In this document: piece after piece, positions 25,939 to 34,917 of the stretch
Layout of the letters: the number at the start of each line of letters is the position of its first letter
Position numbering within the stretch: position 1 is the stretch's first letter
Assembly: GCA_965204525.1 (NCBI GenBank)
Contig: OZ241994.1
Span: forward strand, 1,612,001-1,676,000
Direction: 5' to 3'
Length of the DNA: 64,000 nt
Origin: Bin5 sp965204525
GTDB lineage: Bacteria; Chloroflexota; Anaerolineae; Caldilineales; Caldilineaceae
Program-made: the position numbers and the translations under genes
The notes under the pieces: model-generated
What the model was told of the DNA's origin: nothing
What the model saw: only the letters and a program-made list of their open reading frames with translations
The model's database searches: none

Positions 25939-26171
25939 GACGCTGGAACACTGGCAATAGTGTGCATCCCTTTCTTACTTCTATTGGCACAGCGGGAGCA
26001 AATTGGAAACGCGGACCTCTCGTTCAATGTTTGACAGTATATTATGGGTAAGGAAAGGAATCATCTCGCCCCGCACCACCGGCGCCGCGGGGCGAGGTTT
26101 GGAGAAGAAAAGAAACTACGGGAAGATTGAGACCGCGCGATGTAGACCAACTCTAGTGAATTGGAGAAATC
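25939..26171. other. Intergenic region with GC-rich hairpin
   Basis: No gene is supported. CTCGCCCCGC (26065-26074) and GCGGGGCGAG (26087-26096) are perfect 10-bp inverted repeats around a 12-base loop that itself contains GGCGCC. No T-run follows. The hairpin sits about 75 bases before the SRPBCC start codon and may be a leader structure. A TTGACA at about 26030 has no matching -10. Confidence 0.5.
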
Positions 26172-26978
26172 ATGAGCGTAAGAGTGGATCCTTCCGGACG
26201 CAGGTGGGTACGGGGAGAGGTTGAGGTACCAGGCTCGGTTGACGAAGTTTGGCAGGCAATCGGGACCGATGCCGGACTTTCATCATGGTTTACGCGGTCC
26301 GAATTTTCGGTGGGTGCGGATGGTCAGCCTACTCAATTGATCTGCCATTTTGGTCCCGGAATTTCCTCGGCGGCGACGATTACTGAGTGGGATCCGCCGC
26401 GAGGCTTCTCGGTCATAAGCGATGAGTTTATTCAAGGCGGCCCCGAGGTAGCGACGGACTGGAACATAGAGGAAAGAGACGACCATTCGTGTCTCTTGAG
26501 CGTAGAGCATGGTCTATGCGTGGACAGCGATGAGTATGACAACCATATCGAAGCTACGGAGGCGGGCTGGCCGGCCTTCTTCCGCATCCTGCAGATCTAC
26601 ATGGCCCATCACCGAGGAGAGCCCTGCGCCCTACTGGAGTTGATGGGAACGGCCGCGGACGGGGCTCAGGCCTGGAACGACCTATCCTCTACGCTTGGTT
26701 TTTCAACTGCGAAGAAGGGTGAACGCTTTGCAGCGCCGGCCGGCGGGCTGAGATTTTCGGGCGTGGTCGATACAGTTCCTGGCGAAACGGAGGTTATTCT
26801 GCATATTGACGAACCGACTTCCGGGGTCGCGCACCTGTTCGTTTGGCCCATAAACGATCAGATCCTGTTGTCGGTCAGGTTCTATTTGTACGGCGAGGGG
26901 GCGACTGAGGTTGTCTCCCGAGAAGAACCGCGGTGGCGTTCATGGATGGAGGAGAAGTTTCCACTTTCCCAAGGCTGA
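26172..26978 (+). CDS. SRPBCC (START/AHSA1-like) domain protein
   Basis: A 268-residue protein. The first half begins with the AHSA1-type strand VRGEVEVPGSVDEVWQAIGT, then GLSSWFTRSEF and ATITEWDPPRGFSV. This is the helix-grip fold that binds hydrophobic ligands. The second half (about 160-268) resembles a degenerate repeat of the same fold (LRFSGVVDTVPGETEVILHI). GGAG precedes the ATG. No operon partner is apparent; the next gene converges. The ligand and function are unknown. Confidence 0.8.
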   Translation: MSVRVDPSGRRWVRGEVEVPGSVDEVWQAIGTDAGLSSWFTRSEFSVGADGQPTQLICHFGPGISSAATITEWDPPRGFSVISDEFIQGGPEVATDWNIEERDDHSCLLSVEHGLCVDSDEYDNHIEATEAGWPAFFRILQIYMAHHRGEPCALLELMGTAADGAQAWNDLSSTLGFSTAKKGERFAAPAGGLRFSGVVDTVPGETEVILHIDEPTSGVAHLFVWPINDQILLSVRFYLYGEGATEVVSREEPRWRSWMEEKFPLSQG

Positions 26979-27087
26979 GAGTCTGGGGCGGCCGCGTTTC
27001 TCACTCCTGCTTTTCTTCTTCGTAGACATAAGCAGGCAGGCAGCTGGCTTGAAGATCTTTTGCCGGGCGCCTGTCTGCAACTCCACT

Positions 27088-27528
27088 TCAAGCGCGGGAA
27101 GAAAGGGTCTCTTCGGGGATTCCCCAAATGCGGGGCGAGGCGATTTCAAGGCAATTCTGCGACGTGTCGCGGAAATAGATTGATCGACCGCCTCGCGAGT
27201 GAATCTCCTTCTCGATTTCCACTCCGTTTTCGACAAGATGTTGCTTCCAGCGATCGATTTCGCGGTCCAACACGGCGAAAGCCAGGTGGCCTTCGCCCTT
27301 GGCGCCGTGAGTGGGCGCGTCCTTTGGGCCGCCCGCGGAGACGGCGGTCGCCTCAGCATTGAACAGCAGCACCATACGGTCGCCGCAACGGAGAAAAACA
27401 TGTCGGCCTTCCAGCTTCGAGTACAACGTGAGTCCTAGTACATCAGTGTAGAACTCTTCGGCAGCTCTTAGATCCAAGACATATAGTACTGACTCAAGTA
27501 CTTCCGAAACGCTCATTTGGCCACTCAT
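27088..27528 (-). CDS. VOC family (glyoxalase/dioxygenase-fold) protein
   Basis: A 146-residue single-module vicinal-oxygen-chelate protein. The opening ESVLYVLDLRAAEEFYTDVLGL and the second half GEGHLAFAV, GRSIYFRDTSQNCLEI give the paired beta-alpha-beta-beta-beta units. Metal ligands could be the His in GHLAF and the final Glu in CLEI. The first-strand ligand is not obvious. AGAGGA lies seven bases before the ATG at 27528; a TTG at 27570 is less likely. The specific reaction cannot be assigned. Confidence 0.85.
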   Translation of the reverse strand: MSGQMSVSEVLESVLYVLDLRAAEEFYTDVLGLTLYSKLEGRHVFLRCGDRMVLLFNAEATAVSAGGPKDAPTHGAKGEGHLAFAVLDREIDRWKQHLVENGVEIEKEIHSRGGRSIYFRDTSQNCLEIASPRIWGIPEETLSSRA

Positions 27529-27636
27529 GGGTGTTCCTCTCGCATTCAGGATGAGGCGGCGAGCTGGCAAACGCGGTACGAGCGCGAAATTGGGAGGGAG
27601 TTCATTGATGGTTCAGACGAATATCGGCGGTCAAAC

Positions 27637-28473
27637 TCAGGCATAGTTGTGTAGTTTCTCTTGCAGGAAGCGGACACAGCCGGGAACCTGCTCCGGGGTC
27701 AAACTGTGGAGGACGATGGCTCCGCGGTAGCCGCTATGGTGAAGCAGTTGCAGGTAATGGTCGTAGTCCAGCAGGCCGGTTCCGGCGGCTTCATGGCCGG
27801 CTTCGCCGTCGCGGCTGAGGTCTTTGGCGTGGGCCAGGGCGATGTGATCGCCCAGAAGATCGAAGGCTTCGTCCAGGATCTCATGCTGGCGGTGAATCGT
27901 TCCCCTGGGAAAGACATTGGCGCCGTCCATGACGATAGTGACTTTGTCAGAGCGCATCGTGTCCAACAGATCGCGCGCCTTTTTGGGTGAACTTACCACA
28001 TTCGAAACCTCCGGCTCAATGCCGAGACGAACGTTGTGCTCTTCGGCCAGGACGATAGCCTCTTCCATAACTGCCAGGAGGTCTGACCAAGCCTCAGACG
28101 AGCTGTTCTGCGGATGATCCGCCCACATGTTGTCCGGGTTGCGAGTGCCGGTGCAGAGGGTTAGCAGGTCGGTGCCCAGTTCAGCGGCGCGGGACGCCAG
28201 CACTTTCAGGCGGCGCATGCCCTGGGCACGGACACCAAGGTCGGGATGGATCATGTTATATGTAGCCGATAGCGAGGCCACCTTGATATTGCGGACGTCA
28301 ATTTCTTGCCGTGCCTTTTTGCAGGCCGCGGAATCCAGGCCGTCCGGCATGTCGGAGAGCCCCATGCAGCTTGTGTTGAGCTGGATATGGTGGATGTGGT
28401 GGGCGGCGACTGCGTCGAGGACGCCGGCGAGGGTCGGCGCTTCAAAGGTGCGGGCAAAGATTCCGACCTCCAT
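27637..28473 (-). CDS. Sugar phosphate isomerase/epimerase (AP endonuclease 2-like TIM barrel)
   Basis: A 278-residue xylose isomerase-like TIM barrel. Metal-binding positions include the Glu in GIEPEVSN, the Asp in IVMDGAN, His residues in HIALAHAKDLS, and the C-terminal IVLHSL. Enzymes of this family epimerise or isomerise sugars, inosose or hydroxypyruvate. Its ATG directly follows the TAA of the Gfo/Idh/MocA gene with no gap. The pairing resembles inositol or keto-sugar catabolic cassettes, but the substrate is not known. Confidence 0.88.
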   Translation of the reverse strand: MEVGIFARTFEAPTLAGVLDAVAAHHIHHIQLNTSCMGLSDMPDGLDSAACKKARQEIDVRNIKVASLSATYNMIHPDLGVRAQGMRRLKVLASRAAELGTDLLTLCTGTRNPDNMWADHPQNSSSEAWSDLLAVMEEAIVLAEEHNVRLGIEPEVSNVVSSPKKARDLLDTMRSDKVTIVMDGANVFPRGTIHRQHEILDEAFDLLGDHIALAHAKDLSRDGEAGHEAAGTGLLDYDHYLQLLHHSGYRGAIVLHSLTPEQVPGCVRFLQEKLHNYA

Positions 28474-29559
28474 TTATACGCCTCCTGTTACTGATTCGAG
28501 CTCAACCCAGCCGCCTCCGGTGGCGGCAGAATGGGCGATGGCGGCCATCGCCCGCATGGACGCAAGGCCGTCATGGACACTGGCGCCCCTTTGGCGCACG
28601 CCGTACAGGATGGTGTCGGCCCAGCCTTCGAGTTGCTGCCGGTATCCGTGACCGTCCTGGCCCAATGGGCGCGTATAGAGGTCATCGCGGGTTGAGAAAC
28701 ACTCGACGCTGCCGGATTTGTGGTACCAGGAGAGGGGCAGGCGGCCGCGGACGCTGCCGTGTTCGCCCTGGATGCGGAAGCCTTCTTCGAAATCCCCGGC
28801 CACGGTGACGGTCAACTCCATGTTTCCGAGGCTGCCGTCGGCGAAGGCGACATCTACAAACCAACAGTGCCGGCCGAAGCGCTCCAGATAGCGAGAACGT
28901 ACCTGCACGATTTCGCTCTGAGACAGGAAGCGAGCCGTGTCTGACAGATGGCTGCCGTGGGCCAACATGAGGTAGCGGCGGCGGTCGGCTTTGGGGTTGC
29001 CTGGGGGCCGAAGCACGCTCGAACTGGTCTCGATCAGCGGCTGCAAGGCGTCGGTCATGGTGTAGCGATGGACGGAATCATAGTACCAGAACTGGGCTGA
29101 CATCAGGCCGCCGATTTGTTCCTGAATGAAACGGCGGGCGTGGATAACGCCAGGGTCAAAGCGGCGGTTGTACCCCACTTGGAGGGTGAGGCCGGAGGCG
29201 GCGACTTCGTCGCGGAGAGCTTCACACTCTTCTACGTTGACGCCCATGGGCTTTTCTACCAACACGTGCTTGCCGGCTCTCAGCGCCTGCAGGGCCAACT
29301 CCACGTGGTACTGATCGGCGACCGCAACAATGACCGCCTCAACCTGCGTATCGGCCAGCATTTCGTCGAGACGGGTGAAACTGCGCAGCGGGCGATGGAT
29401 TGCTGCCACACGCGCGAGGAGGTCGGGCGCGGCTTCGCACAGGCCGTAGAGCTGCGTATTGCGTCCTTTGCGGCAGGCCTCCAGGTGCGCGATTTGTGAG
29501 ATAGGTCCTGCCCCGACTACACCGATACGAAGCAGGCGTGATTCCTTCTGGATTGGCAT
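28474..29559 (-). CDS. Gfo/Idh/MocA family oxidoreductase
   Basis: A 361-residue NAD(P)-dependent sugar dehydrogenase. The Rossmann motif GVVGAGPISQIAHL is at the N-terminus. The family EKP signature is HVLVEKPMGVNVEE, and the substrate-side catalytic His is probably in MLAHGSHLSDTARF. The C-terminal half forms the beta-sheet domain. The ATG at 29559 lies 25 bases after the serine hydrolase stop, with only a weak GGAT site. It is cotranscribed with the downstream isomerase. The exact sugar is unknown. Confidence 0.9.
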   Translation of the reverse strand: MPIQKESRLLRIGVVGAGPISQIAHLEACRKGRNTQLYGLCEAAPDLLARVAAIHRPLRSFTRLDEMLADTQVEAVIVAVADQYHVELALQALRAGKHVLVEKPMGVNVEECEALRDEVAASGLTLQVGYNRRFDPGVIHARRFIQEQIGGLMSAQFWYYDSVHRYTMTDALQPLIETSSSVLRPPGNPKADRRRYLMLAHGSHLSDTARFLSQSEIVQVRSRYLERFGRHCWFVDVAFADGSLGNMELTVTVAGDFEEGFRIQGEHGSVRGRLPLSWYHKSGSVECFSTRDDLYTRPLGQDGHGYRQQLEGWADTILYGVRQRGASVHDGLASMRAMAAIAHSAATGGGWVELESVTGGV

Positions 29560-29584
29560 GATCCGATCCGGCAAGTGGTCCAGT

Positions 29585-30853
29585 TCAGTCGACGATGGCC
29601 TGGTAAGCCCCCACACGGAATTCGCGTGCAACCGGGTAGTAGCCGGCAGGCATATACTGGGTCATGAAAATGCCCAGCATCTCCTCTTCGGGATCGATCC
29701 AGAATTGGGTTGAAGCCGCTCCTCCCCAACCGTAAATGCCCACGCTGCCAGGTGTGCTGGTTGCAGGCAGGTCCACCAACACACTCACGCCCAGACCAAA
29801 TCCATAGCCGGCGCGAACGTCGGTACCGATAGTGATTGGGACCAGTTTGGCCGGCAGATGGTTGGCGCGCATCACCTCGACGGTCTTGGGGCCAAGCAGC
29901 CGCTGACCGTCGAGGACGCCGCCGTTGAGCAGCATCTGGGAGAAGCGCAGATAGTCGCCGATGGTTGAGACGAGGCCCCCGCCACCGGAGAGAAATGCCG
30001 GCGTCTTTGTGAAGCGGCTATCACGGGGGGCTTCGAAGAGTTCAATCGTAGGTTCTTCGGCGTGGTCTCCTTCATCTGAACTCCCGGAGGCAGTTTCTGT
30101 GTCCGGCTCAGGATCGCTGACGAAACTGAAGCCTCCGGGCGGGCAGTAGCAGGCGGAAAAGCGGTCCAATGATGTGGCATCCACCTGGAAGGCCGTTTCC
30201 TCCATGGCCAGCGGTTTGAAGATCTCTTGCCGGAAGACCTCATCAAGGGACTTTCCGGAGAGCACTTCTACCAGACGGCCCAAGACATCGGTCGCATAAC
30301 TGTATCGCCAGCGGGTTCCGGGATGATACAGCAAGGGCAGTGCCGCCAGTTTTTGTACGAACTTATCCAGCGGCAGCTGTTCACGGTTGCCGAAGGACTG
30401 GCGATACAGTTGTTCAACTGGTGAATCCTGGTCCCAGCCGTAGCTCAGCCCCGCTGTGTGCAAGAAGAGATCTTTGACTGTGGGGGGGCGGTCCGGCGAA
30501 ACGAGGTTGTTAAGGTCGCCCGTGCAGACCTGAGCGCCTTCAAACTCCGGCAGGTAGTTTGACACTGGGTCGTCCAGGAGAAAGTGACCCTCTTCAAACA
30601 GCATCAGGGCAGCCACAGACGTGATTGGTTTCGTCATCGAGTAGATGCGAAAGATGGTGTCCTCGGTCATGGGCAGACCGGACTCAATTTCTCGGTGCCC
30701 GAAGGCGTTGCAGTATACGGTTTCGCCGCGGCGATAGATAAGGCCCAGGGTCCCGGCCAGAAGACCTCTATCGACGTAACGGTCCAAAAGCCTGTCCACG
30801 CGGGAGAGGCGCTGTAGTGAGAGCCCGGCTCGGTGCGTATCGACGGTTGTCAT
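29585..30853 (-). CDS. Serine hydrolase, class C beta-lactamase/esterase family
   Basis: A 422-residue protein of the EstB/AmpC fold. The nucleophile is in YSMTKP (SxxK). The Tyr motif is RYSYATDVLG, the esterase-type variant of YxN, and a WGGAASTQFWID region replaces the KTG box. This combination usually means esterase or D-aminopeptidase activity rather than beta-lactam resistance. An acidic, low-complexity insert (about 255-285) is probably a surface loop. No signal peptide is seen. AGAAGGA precedes the ATG. It lies upstream of the oxidoreductase and isomerase genes in the same direction. Confidence 0.9.
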   Translation of the reverse strand: MTTVDTHRAGLSLQRLSRVDRLLDRYVDRGLLAGTLGLIYRRGETVYCNAFGHREIESGLPMTEDTIFRIYSMTKPITSVAALMLFEEGHFLLDDPVSNYLPEFEGAQVCTGDLNNLVSPDRPPTVKDLFLHTAGLSYGWDQDSPVEQLYRQSFGNREQLPLDKFVQKLAALPLLYHPGTRWRYSYATDVLGRLVEVLSGKSLDEVFRQEIFKPLAMEETAFQVDATSLDRFSACYCPPGGFSFVSDPEPDTETASGSSDEGDHAEEPTIELFEAPRDSRFTKTPAFLSGGGGLVSTIGDYLRFSQMLLNGGVLDGQRLLGPKTVEVMRANHLPAKLVPITIGTDVRAGYGFGLGVSVLVDLPATSTPGSVGIYGWGGAASTQFWIDPEEEMLGIFMTQYMPAGYYPVAREFRVGAYQAIVD

Positions 30854-30938
30854 TGGGAATCCTTCTCAAAGAATAAGGGTTGAATGGAAGTGCTATTCAA
30901 ATGCGGGAACCATACCAGGCATTTTGATTCACTTTCGG

Positions 30939-32156
30939 TCAGTCCGCGGCTGCGGTGGCGCCGGCGAGTTCAGTGCGTTCCGGGATTGGCAGATGGACGA
31001 GTGCGGCGAACACGCCCAGGGCGATGCCTGCGATCCAGATAGGTGTGTAAGTGCCTGCAGTGTCGTAAAAGCGTCCTCCCAGCCACACGCCGATAAAGGC
31101 GCCAATCTGATGACTGAAGAAGACGATGCCGTATAGTGTGGAAAGGTAGCGCGCCCCAAAGAAATGGGCAACGGTGCCGCTGGTGAGGGGCACGGTTGCG
31201 AGCCAGAGAAAGCCGATTGCCCCGCCGAATACCAAGGCTGAAGTACGGGTGACGGGCGCCAGCAGGAAGAGCAAGATGACGATGGCCCGTCCCAGATAGA
31301 TGAGGCTCAGCATGTTTTTGCGGGAATAGCGGTCTCCCAGCCAGCCAAAGGTCATCGATCCAAGGATGTTGAAGGCCCCGATCAGCGCGAGCGCGCCGGC
31401 GGCTACGAATTCAGGCTGTCCTTTGTCGCCAAGATAGGCGGGCAGATGCGCGCCGATGAAGGCGACATGAAAGCCGCACACGAAGAAACCGGTCGTCAGG
31501 AGCAGGTAACCGCGGTGGCGCGCGGCCTTTTCCAGTACTCTGCGGAAGGGTTCATCTACGTGCGGCTCTTGTACGCCGTGCAGCTGTGTGCCGGGCCGCC
31601 GGGGCAGTCCGAACGCCATCAGCGCGACGACTACTGGGACAGCGGCCAAGGCGTAGAGAGCGCCCTGCCAGCCGAGATTCGAAAGGAGAATCTGGGCCAG
31701 GGGCGGGACCACAAACATGCCTGCGGAACCCATGGCAGTGATGAGTCCGAAGACCCGGCTGCGCTGGTCCTCTCCGATCAACTGGGCCACGGCGCCTAAC
31801 ACGACGACATAGGAGGTGGCGCCGAGGCCAATGCCGACCAGAAGCCCGAAGGAGACAACCAGCCCCATTGTTGTTGTGAGAATGGTAACCAGCACGAGGC
31901 CGCCGGCATACAGGACCGACCCGGCGATAACGACTTGACGCGGCCCGAAGCGGTCTGAGAGGAGGCCTACCAGGGGCAAGCCAAACACCAGATTGTTGAC
32001 GGCGAAAGCGATGCTCAGGTTTTCACGGCCGGTTCCGAGCGTTTCCGTGATTGGCGTGAGAAAGAGGCCAAAACTGGACCGGATTCCAGAACCGATCATC
32101 ACCGCCAGCGAGGCGGAAATAATGGCGGCGACAATAAGTTTATGATTGCTGGTCAC
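30939..32156 (-). CDS. MFS transporter
   Basis: A 405-residue protein with 12 hydrophobic helices. Motif A is GLLSDRFGPRQ after helix 2 and a second-half GWLGDRYSRKN matches it. The N-terminal IRSSFGLFLTPITETLG resembles monocarboxylate/oxalate:formate-type MFS proteins. No ATG fits the start. GTG at 32156 has GGAG eight bases upstream and begins directly at the first helix. It is the first gene of a likely cluster with the serine hydrolase, oxidoreductase and isomerase. A transported sugar acid would fit, but is inference. Confidence 0.88.
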   Translation of the reverse strand: MTSNHKLIVAAIISASLAVMIGSGIRSSFGLFLTPITETLGTGRENLSIAFAVNNLVFGLPLVGLLSDRFGPRQVVIAGSVLYAGGLVLVTILTTTMGLVVSFGLLVGIGLGATSYVVVLGAVAQLIGEDQRSRVFGLITAMGSAGMFVVPPLAQILLSNLGWQGALYALAAVPVVVALMAFGLPRRPGTQLHGVQEPHVDEPFRRVLEKAARHRGYLLLTTGFFVCGFHVAFIGAHLPAYLGDKGQPEFVAAGALALIGAFNILGSMTFGWLGDRYSRKNMLSLIYLGRAIVILLFLLAPVTRTSALVFGGAIGFLWLATVPLTSGTVAHFFGARYLSTLYGIVFFSHQIGAFIGVWLGGRFYDTAGTYTPIWIAGIALGVFAALVHLPIPERTELAGATAAAD

Positions 32157-32289
32157 ACGAAACACTCCATGCGGTAGGAGATGCCAAAAGGGAACTGATT
32201 CCGGCTTGCAGGCAGTCAGCCGTAACTGGCCTGGTGTCGAATAGGCTGTCTGCCCTGTTCCAACACTGGAAAGATAGTCTCTAGCGAGC

Positions 32290-33168
32290 TCAGGTGCCGC
32301 GAAATTCTGCCCGCCTTGCAACGGAAATGTAGACGACAGCGGCGGTGACGGCAAATCCGAACCACTGAAGCGCGTAGCTGAAGTGGTTGCCCTCTGAGAG
32401 CGATACGTCCGGCTCGATACGATACGGCAGGGCTTCTGAATTGCCCCGGGCACGCGGGCGTCCCGAGTTCAGATCGATGCCGTTGCCAGGCGTCAATTGC
32501 AGTACCACTGGAAGCAGCTTGTAAGGTAGCGTCTGGCCAATTGCCTCTACGTCGAGGCGGTACCAGCCGGTAACAGTGTCCTTCGGTATGTCGGATACTG
32601 TTCCGTCAGGACGGCGGCGGGTAGGTTGCAGGATTCCAAGTAGAGGACCATCGTGCTGTTCGTCGAGAGTGCGCCAGGCGGCAGGATTGGCCTCGGCGAC
32701 AGGAATCCAGCCCCGATTGACCAGGACGGCTTTATCCGAGCCGGAAATAAGGAGAGGTGTGACCAGATGGAATCCGGGCTGGCCCGTGAAGCTCTGATTG
32801 CGGATTGCAATTTGGCGGGCATAGTCGAATTCGCCCTGGGCGACAGCCTGACGGTCGCGCAAGTCTCCCTGCGGCAAAGGCAGATCCGACAGGTCAATGG
32901 GAGAAGCAGACAACGCGGCGCGGCGCTGCTGATTGAACGCACGCCTCTGGTCGAGACGATCCAGCTGCCAGAAACCGAGGGCGGCCATCGTGCCCATTGC
33001 CAGCAGTACGATTATCGTCTTCCACCACCAGCGGCGACTGAACAGAAGTGCCAGCGTGACTCCGATCTCCCGGGCCGCCGAGGCAGATCTTTTCGCGGCA
33101 GACAGTCGTTGTCGCAAGACCCGGAGTAGGCCACGGCGATCCGTCCATGATTCGGGCAGACCGACCAT
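32290..33168 (-). CDS. SURF1 family cytochrome oxidase assembly protein
   Basis: A 292-residue protein with two membrane helices, one near residue 55 (TIIVLLAMGTMAALGFWQL) and one at the C-terminus (FGFAVTAAVVYISV), around a periplasmic domain. SURF1 signatures are GFWQLDRLDQR, VLVNRGWIP and NHFSYALQWFGFA. The family helps insert heme a into subunit I. The ATG overlaps the previous stop as TAATG. The first 45 residues are basic and longer than usual, so a later start is possible. It is the last gene of the oxidase operon. Confidence 0.9.
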   Translation of the reverse strand: MVGLPESWTDRRGLLRVLRQRLSAAKRSASAAREIGVTLALLFSRRWWWKTIIVLLAMGTMAALGFWQLDRLDQRRAFNQQRRAALSASPIDLSDLPLPQGDLRDRQAVAQGEFDYARQIAIRNQSFTGQPGFHLVTPLLISGSDKAVLVNRGWIPVAEANPAAWRTLDEQHDGPLLGILQPTRRRPDGTVSDIPKDTVTGWYRLDVEAIGQTLPYKLLPVVLQLTPGNGIDLNSGRPRARGNSEALPYRIEPDVSLSEGNHFSYALQWFGFAVTAAVVYISVARRAEFRGT

Positions 33169-33842
33169 TATGATTGCCCCCCGGCAGGAGCTGGGTCCTG
33201 TTGCTTAGCGGGAGCAGCCTCTTCAATTGCAGTAGACGGCTTTGTTGCCCAATAGAGGACAACCGCGCCCAAGATCAGCAGTATAGAGAGAAGGCCGCCA
33301 AGTAGAGCTCGCCAAGGAAATGCCTTGGGGAGTATCTCATCCTGGAAGCTTACTACCTGCTCAGACTCGCAGGACAGACCGGAGTCACCGCCCTGCTGTT
33401 CGCTGCTGCCTTGCGCTGTCTCACAGCCGGGAGGGAGAATACTGACTCTCACCGACCAGTTTCCCTGGCGATCCGGCTCAAAGGAAGCCTCATAGAATAG
33501 CTTGTTGAGCGCGTCATCGTGGGTCGCTCTTGCGCTGAGGGTCTCACCGCTCTCTTCGTGCGCAAGCTCGACGGTCACGACAGCATCGAGGACGGGACCG
33601 CCAGCCAGACCGGTAGAGTCCCCCTCTATGTTTTCAGTCAAGGCGACGGTTACGTGGTATTCACCCACTAGCGGCGGCTCAGGATCGGACCAGACGTAAA
33701 CCCTGAACGGTCCTGCCGGAACATTGTTCAGATGCTGGACGCCCACGCCGCCATGGGACAGAAGAGGCGCCGGAAAGAGTATGCCGGCCAGCAGAAGCAG
33801 GATATTTGCTTTTGCAAAAGGAACAAGTCTAGACAAACACAT
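33168..33842 (-). CDS. Exported membrane-anchored protein with YtkA/FixH-like domain
   Basis: A 224-residue protein. A signal peptide (NILLLLAGILFPAPLLSHG) is followed by a periplasmic beta-rich domain with FRVYVWSDPEPPLVGEYHVTV, DAVVTVELAH and GNWSVRVSI blocks typical of YtkA-like modules. Two Cys follow at about 140-160 (PPGCETA, LSCES). A single C-terminal helix ends in an Ala/Pro tail. YtkA/FixH-like domains occur in copper or oxidase assembly. The place between ctaG and SURF1 supports a role in oxidase biogenesis. The exact function is inferred. Confidence 0.7.
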   Translation of the reverse strand: MCLSRLVPFAKANILLLLAGILFPAPLLSHGGVGVQHLNNVPAGPFRVYVWSDPEPPLVGEYHVTVALTENIEGDSTGLAGGPVLDAVVTVELAHEESGETLSARATHDDALNKLFYEASFEPDRQGNWSVRVSILPPGCETAQGSSEQQGGDSGLSCESEQVVSFQDEILPKAFPWRALLGGLLSILLILGAVVLYWATKPSTAIEEAAPAKQQDPAPAGGQS

Positions 33843-33929
33843 AGTATGATCCGGTAATTTCAGGCTTCCTGCGCGCGAAAACGTACGGCAGCGGAATCGA
33901 GGCGCGAGATCGTGAACGCACTGCGGGCC

Positions 33930-34865
33930 CTAGCTACAGGCCACCGCGGTGGGTCCGCCGCCGTTGTGCCGCTGCGCCAAACCCATTACCGGCGGATGCG
34001 GCCTTCTGGTCCGCCCCTCATGTTCGGCGCTCACCAGCAGGCGGGCCAGCAGTACAAGCGCCGCGATCACGTACATCATGCTGCCGGGGATCCACATGAT
34101 CAGGCCTCCCCATACCTGATCGTCCATAACACTAAGGCCGTACAGACGGGGCACCGACTCGTAGTACGGATAGATGGGAGTTTGGGCGAAGGAGAGGGCT
34201 ACGCCCAGCAGCATATTGGGCGGGATCATTGCCAGCACATAAGCGACACGCATCCACTGGGCCGCCTTCGGATGAACTCGAGGCGCGGCAGCGGTGACGT
34301 GCCACCAAAAGAGAAGCGCCGCACCTACAAATGTGAGGTGCTCCAGCCCGTGCAGGGAGCCAAACCGCAAGGCAAGACTGTAGGCATTGCCATCATGCCA
34401 GGCAAAGAAGATCAGGACGTATAGCGCCCAAGCGCTGGCAGGCGAAGTGGCTTTAAGCACGGTGCGACTAAAGATGGAGTCAACGGCCAACCAATGTGCC
34501 AGGCGGCGAAAGGCGGCCGCGACCGCGACGCGCATGCGGGAGGGCAGAGCCCACAGAAATGTGGGGAACGGGTTTGCCAGGAGCAGGAGCGGCGGCGCAA
34601 CCATCATCAACAGGAGATGCTGCACCATGTGGATCGAAAACAGTTGACCGCTCAGAACAGCGATCGGGGAGAGCAGAGCCAGCGCCAGGATCAGGATCCC
34701 TCCCGTGTAGGAAGCCAGGCGCCAGCGGTTTGCGAAGCGTCCATCGCTGCGCCGCCGCAGCCTCAGCCAACCGGCAAAGTGAAGCGCTCCCAACAAGGCA
34801 AGAGGCACAAGGATCTCCGGACGGAGGTCCCATGAAAGCAGGAGCGCTTTGGTTAGCGGATTCAT
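33930..34865 (-). CDS. ctaG: Cytochrome c oxidase assembly protein, caa3-type CtaG
   Basis: A 311-residue protein with about seven helices. His-rich motifs typical of caa3_CtaG (PF09678) are present: FSIHMVQHLLLMMVAPPLLL, FAWHDGNAYSLAL, HGLEHLTFVGAALLFWWHV, and MIPPNMLLGVALSF. CtaG of this type is needed for caa3 oxidase formation, probably in copper delivery. It lies between ctaE and the YtkA-like gene, with 52 and 87 bases on either side. No strong ribosome site is visible before the ATG. Confidence 0.92.
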   Translation of the reverse strand: MNPLTKALLLSWDLRPEILVPLALLGALHFAGWLRLRRRSDGRFANRWRLASYTGGILILALALLSPIAVLSGQLFSIHMVQHLLLMMVAPPLLLLANPFPTFLWALPSRMRVAVAAAFRRLAHWLAVDSIFSRTVLKATSPASAWALYVLIFFAWHDGNAYSLALRFGSLHGLEHLTFVGAALLFWWHVTAAAPRVHPKAAQWMRVAYVLAMIPPNMLLGVALSFAQTPIYPYYESVPRLYGLSVMDDQVWGGLIMWIPGSMMYVIAALVLLARLLVSAEHEGRTRRPHPPVMGLAQRHNGGGPTAVACS

Positions 34866-34917
34866 CTGTGACTGCGTCGGGTCATTCTATGCAAACGTCG
34901 CGGAGGCGATGCTCCTG

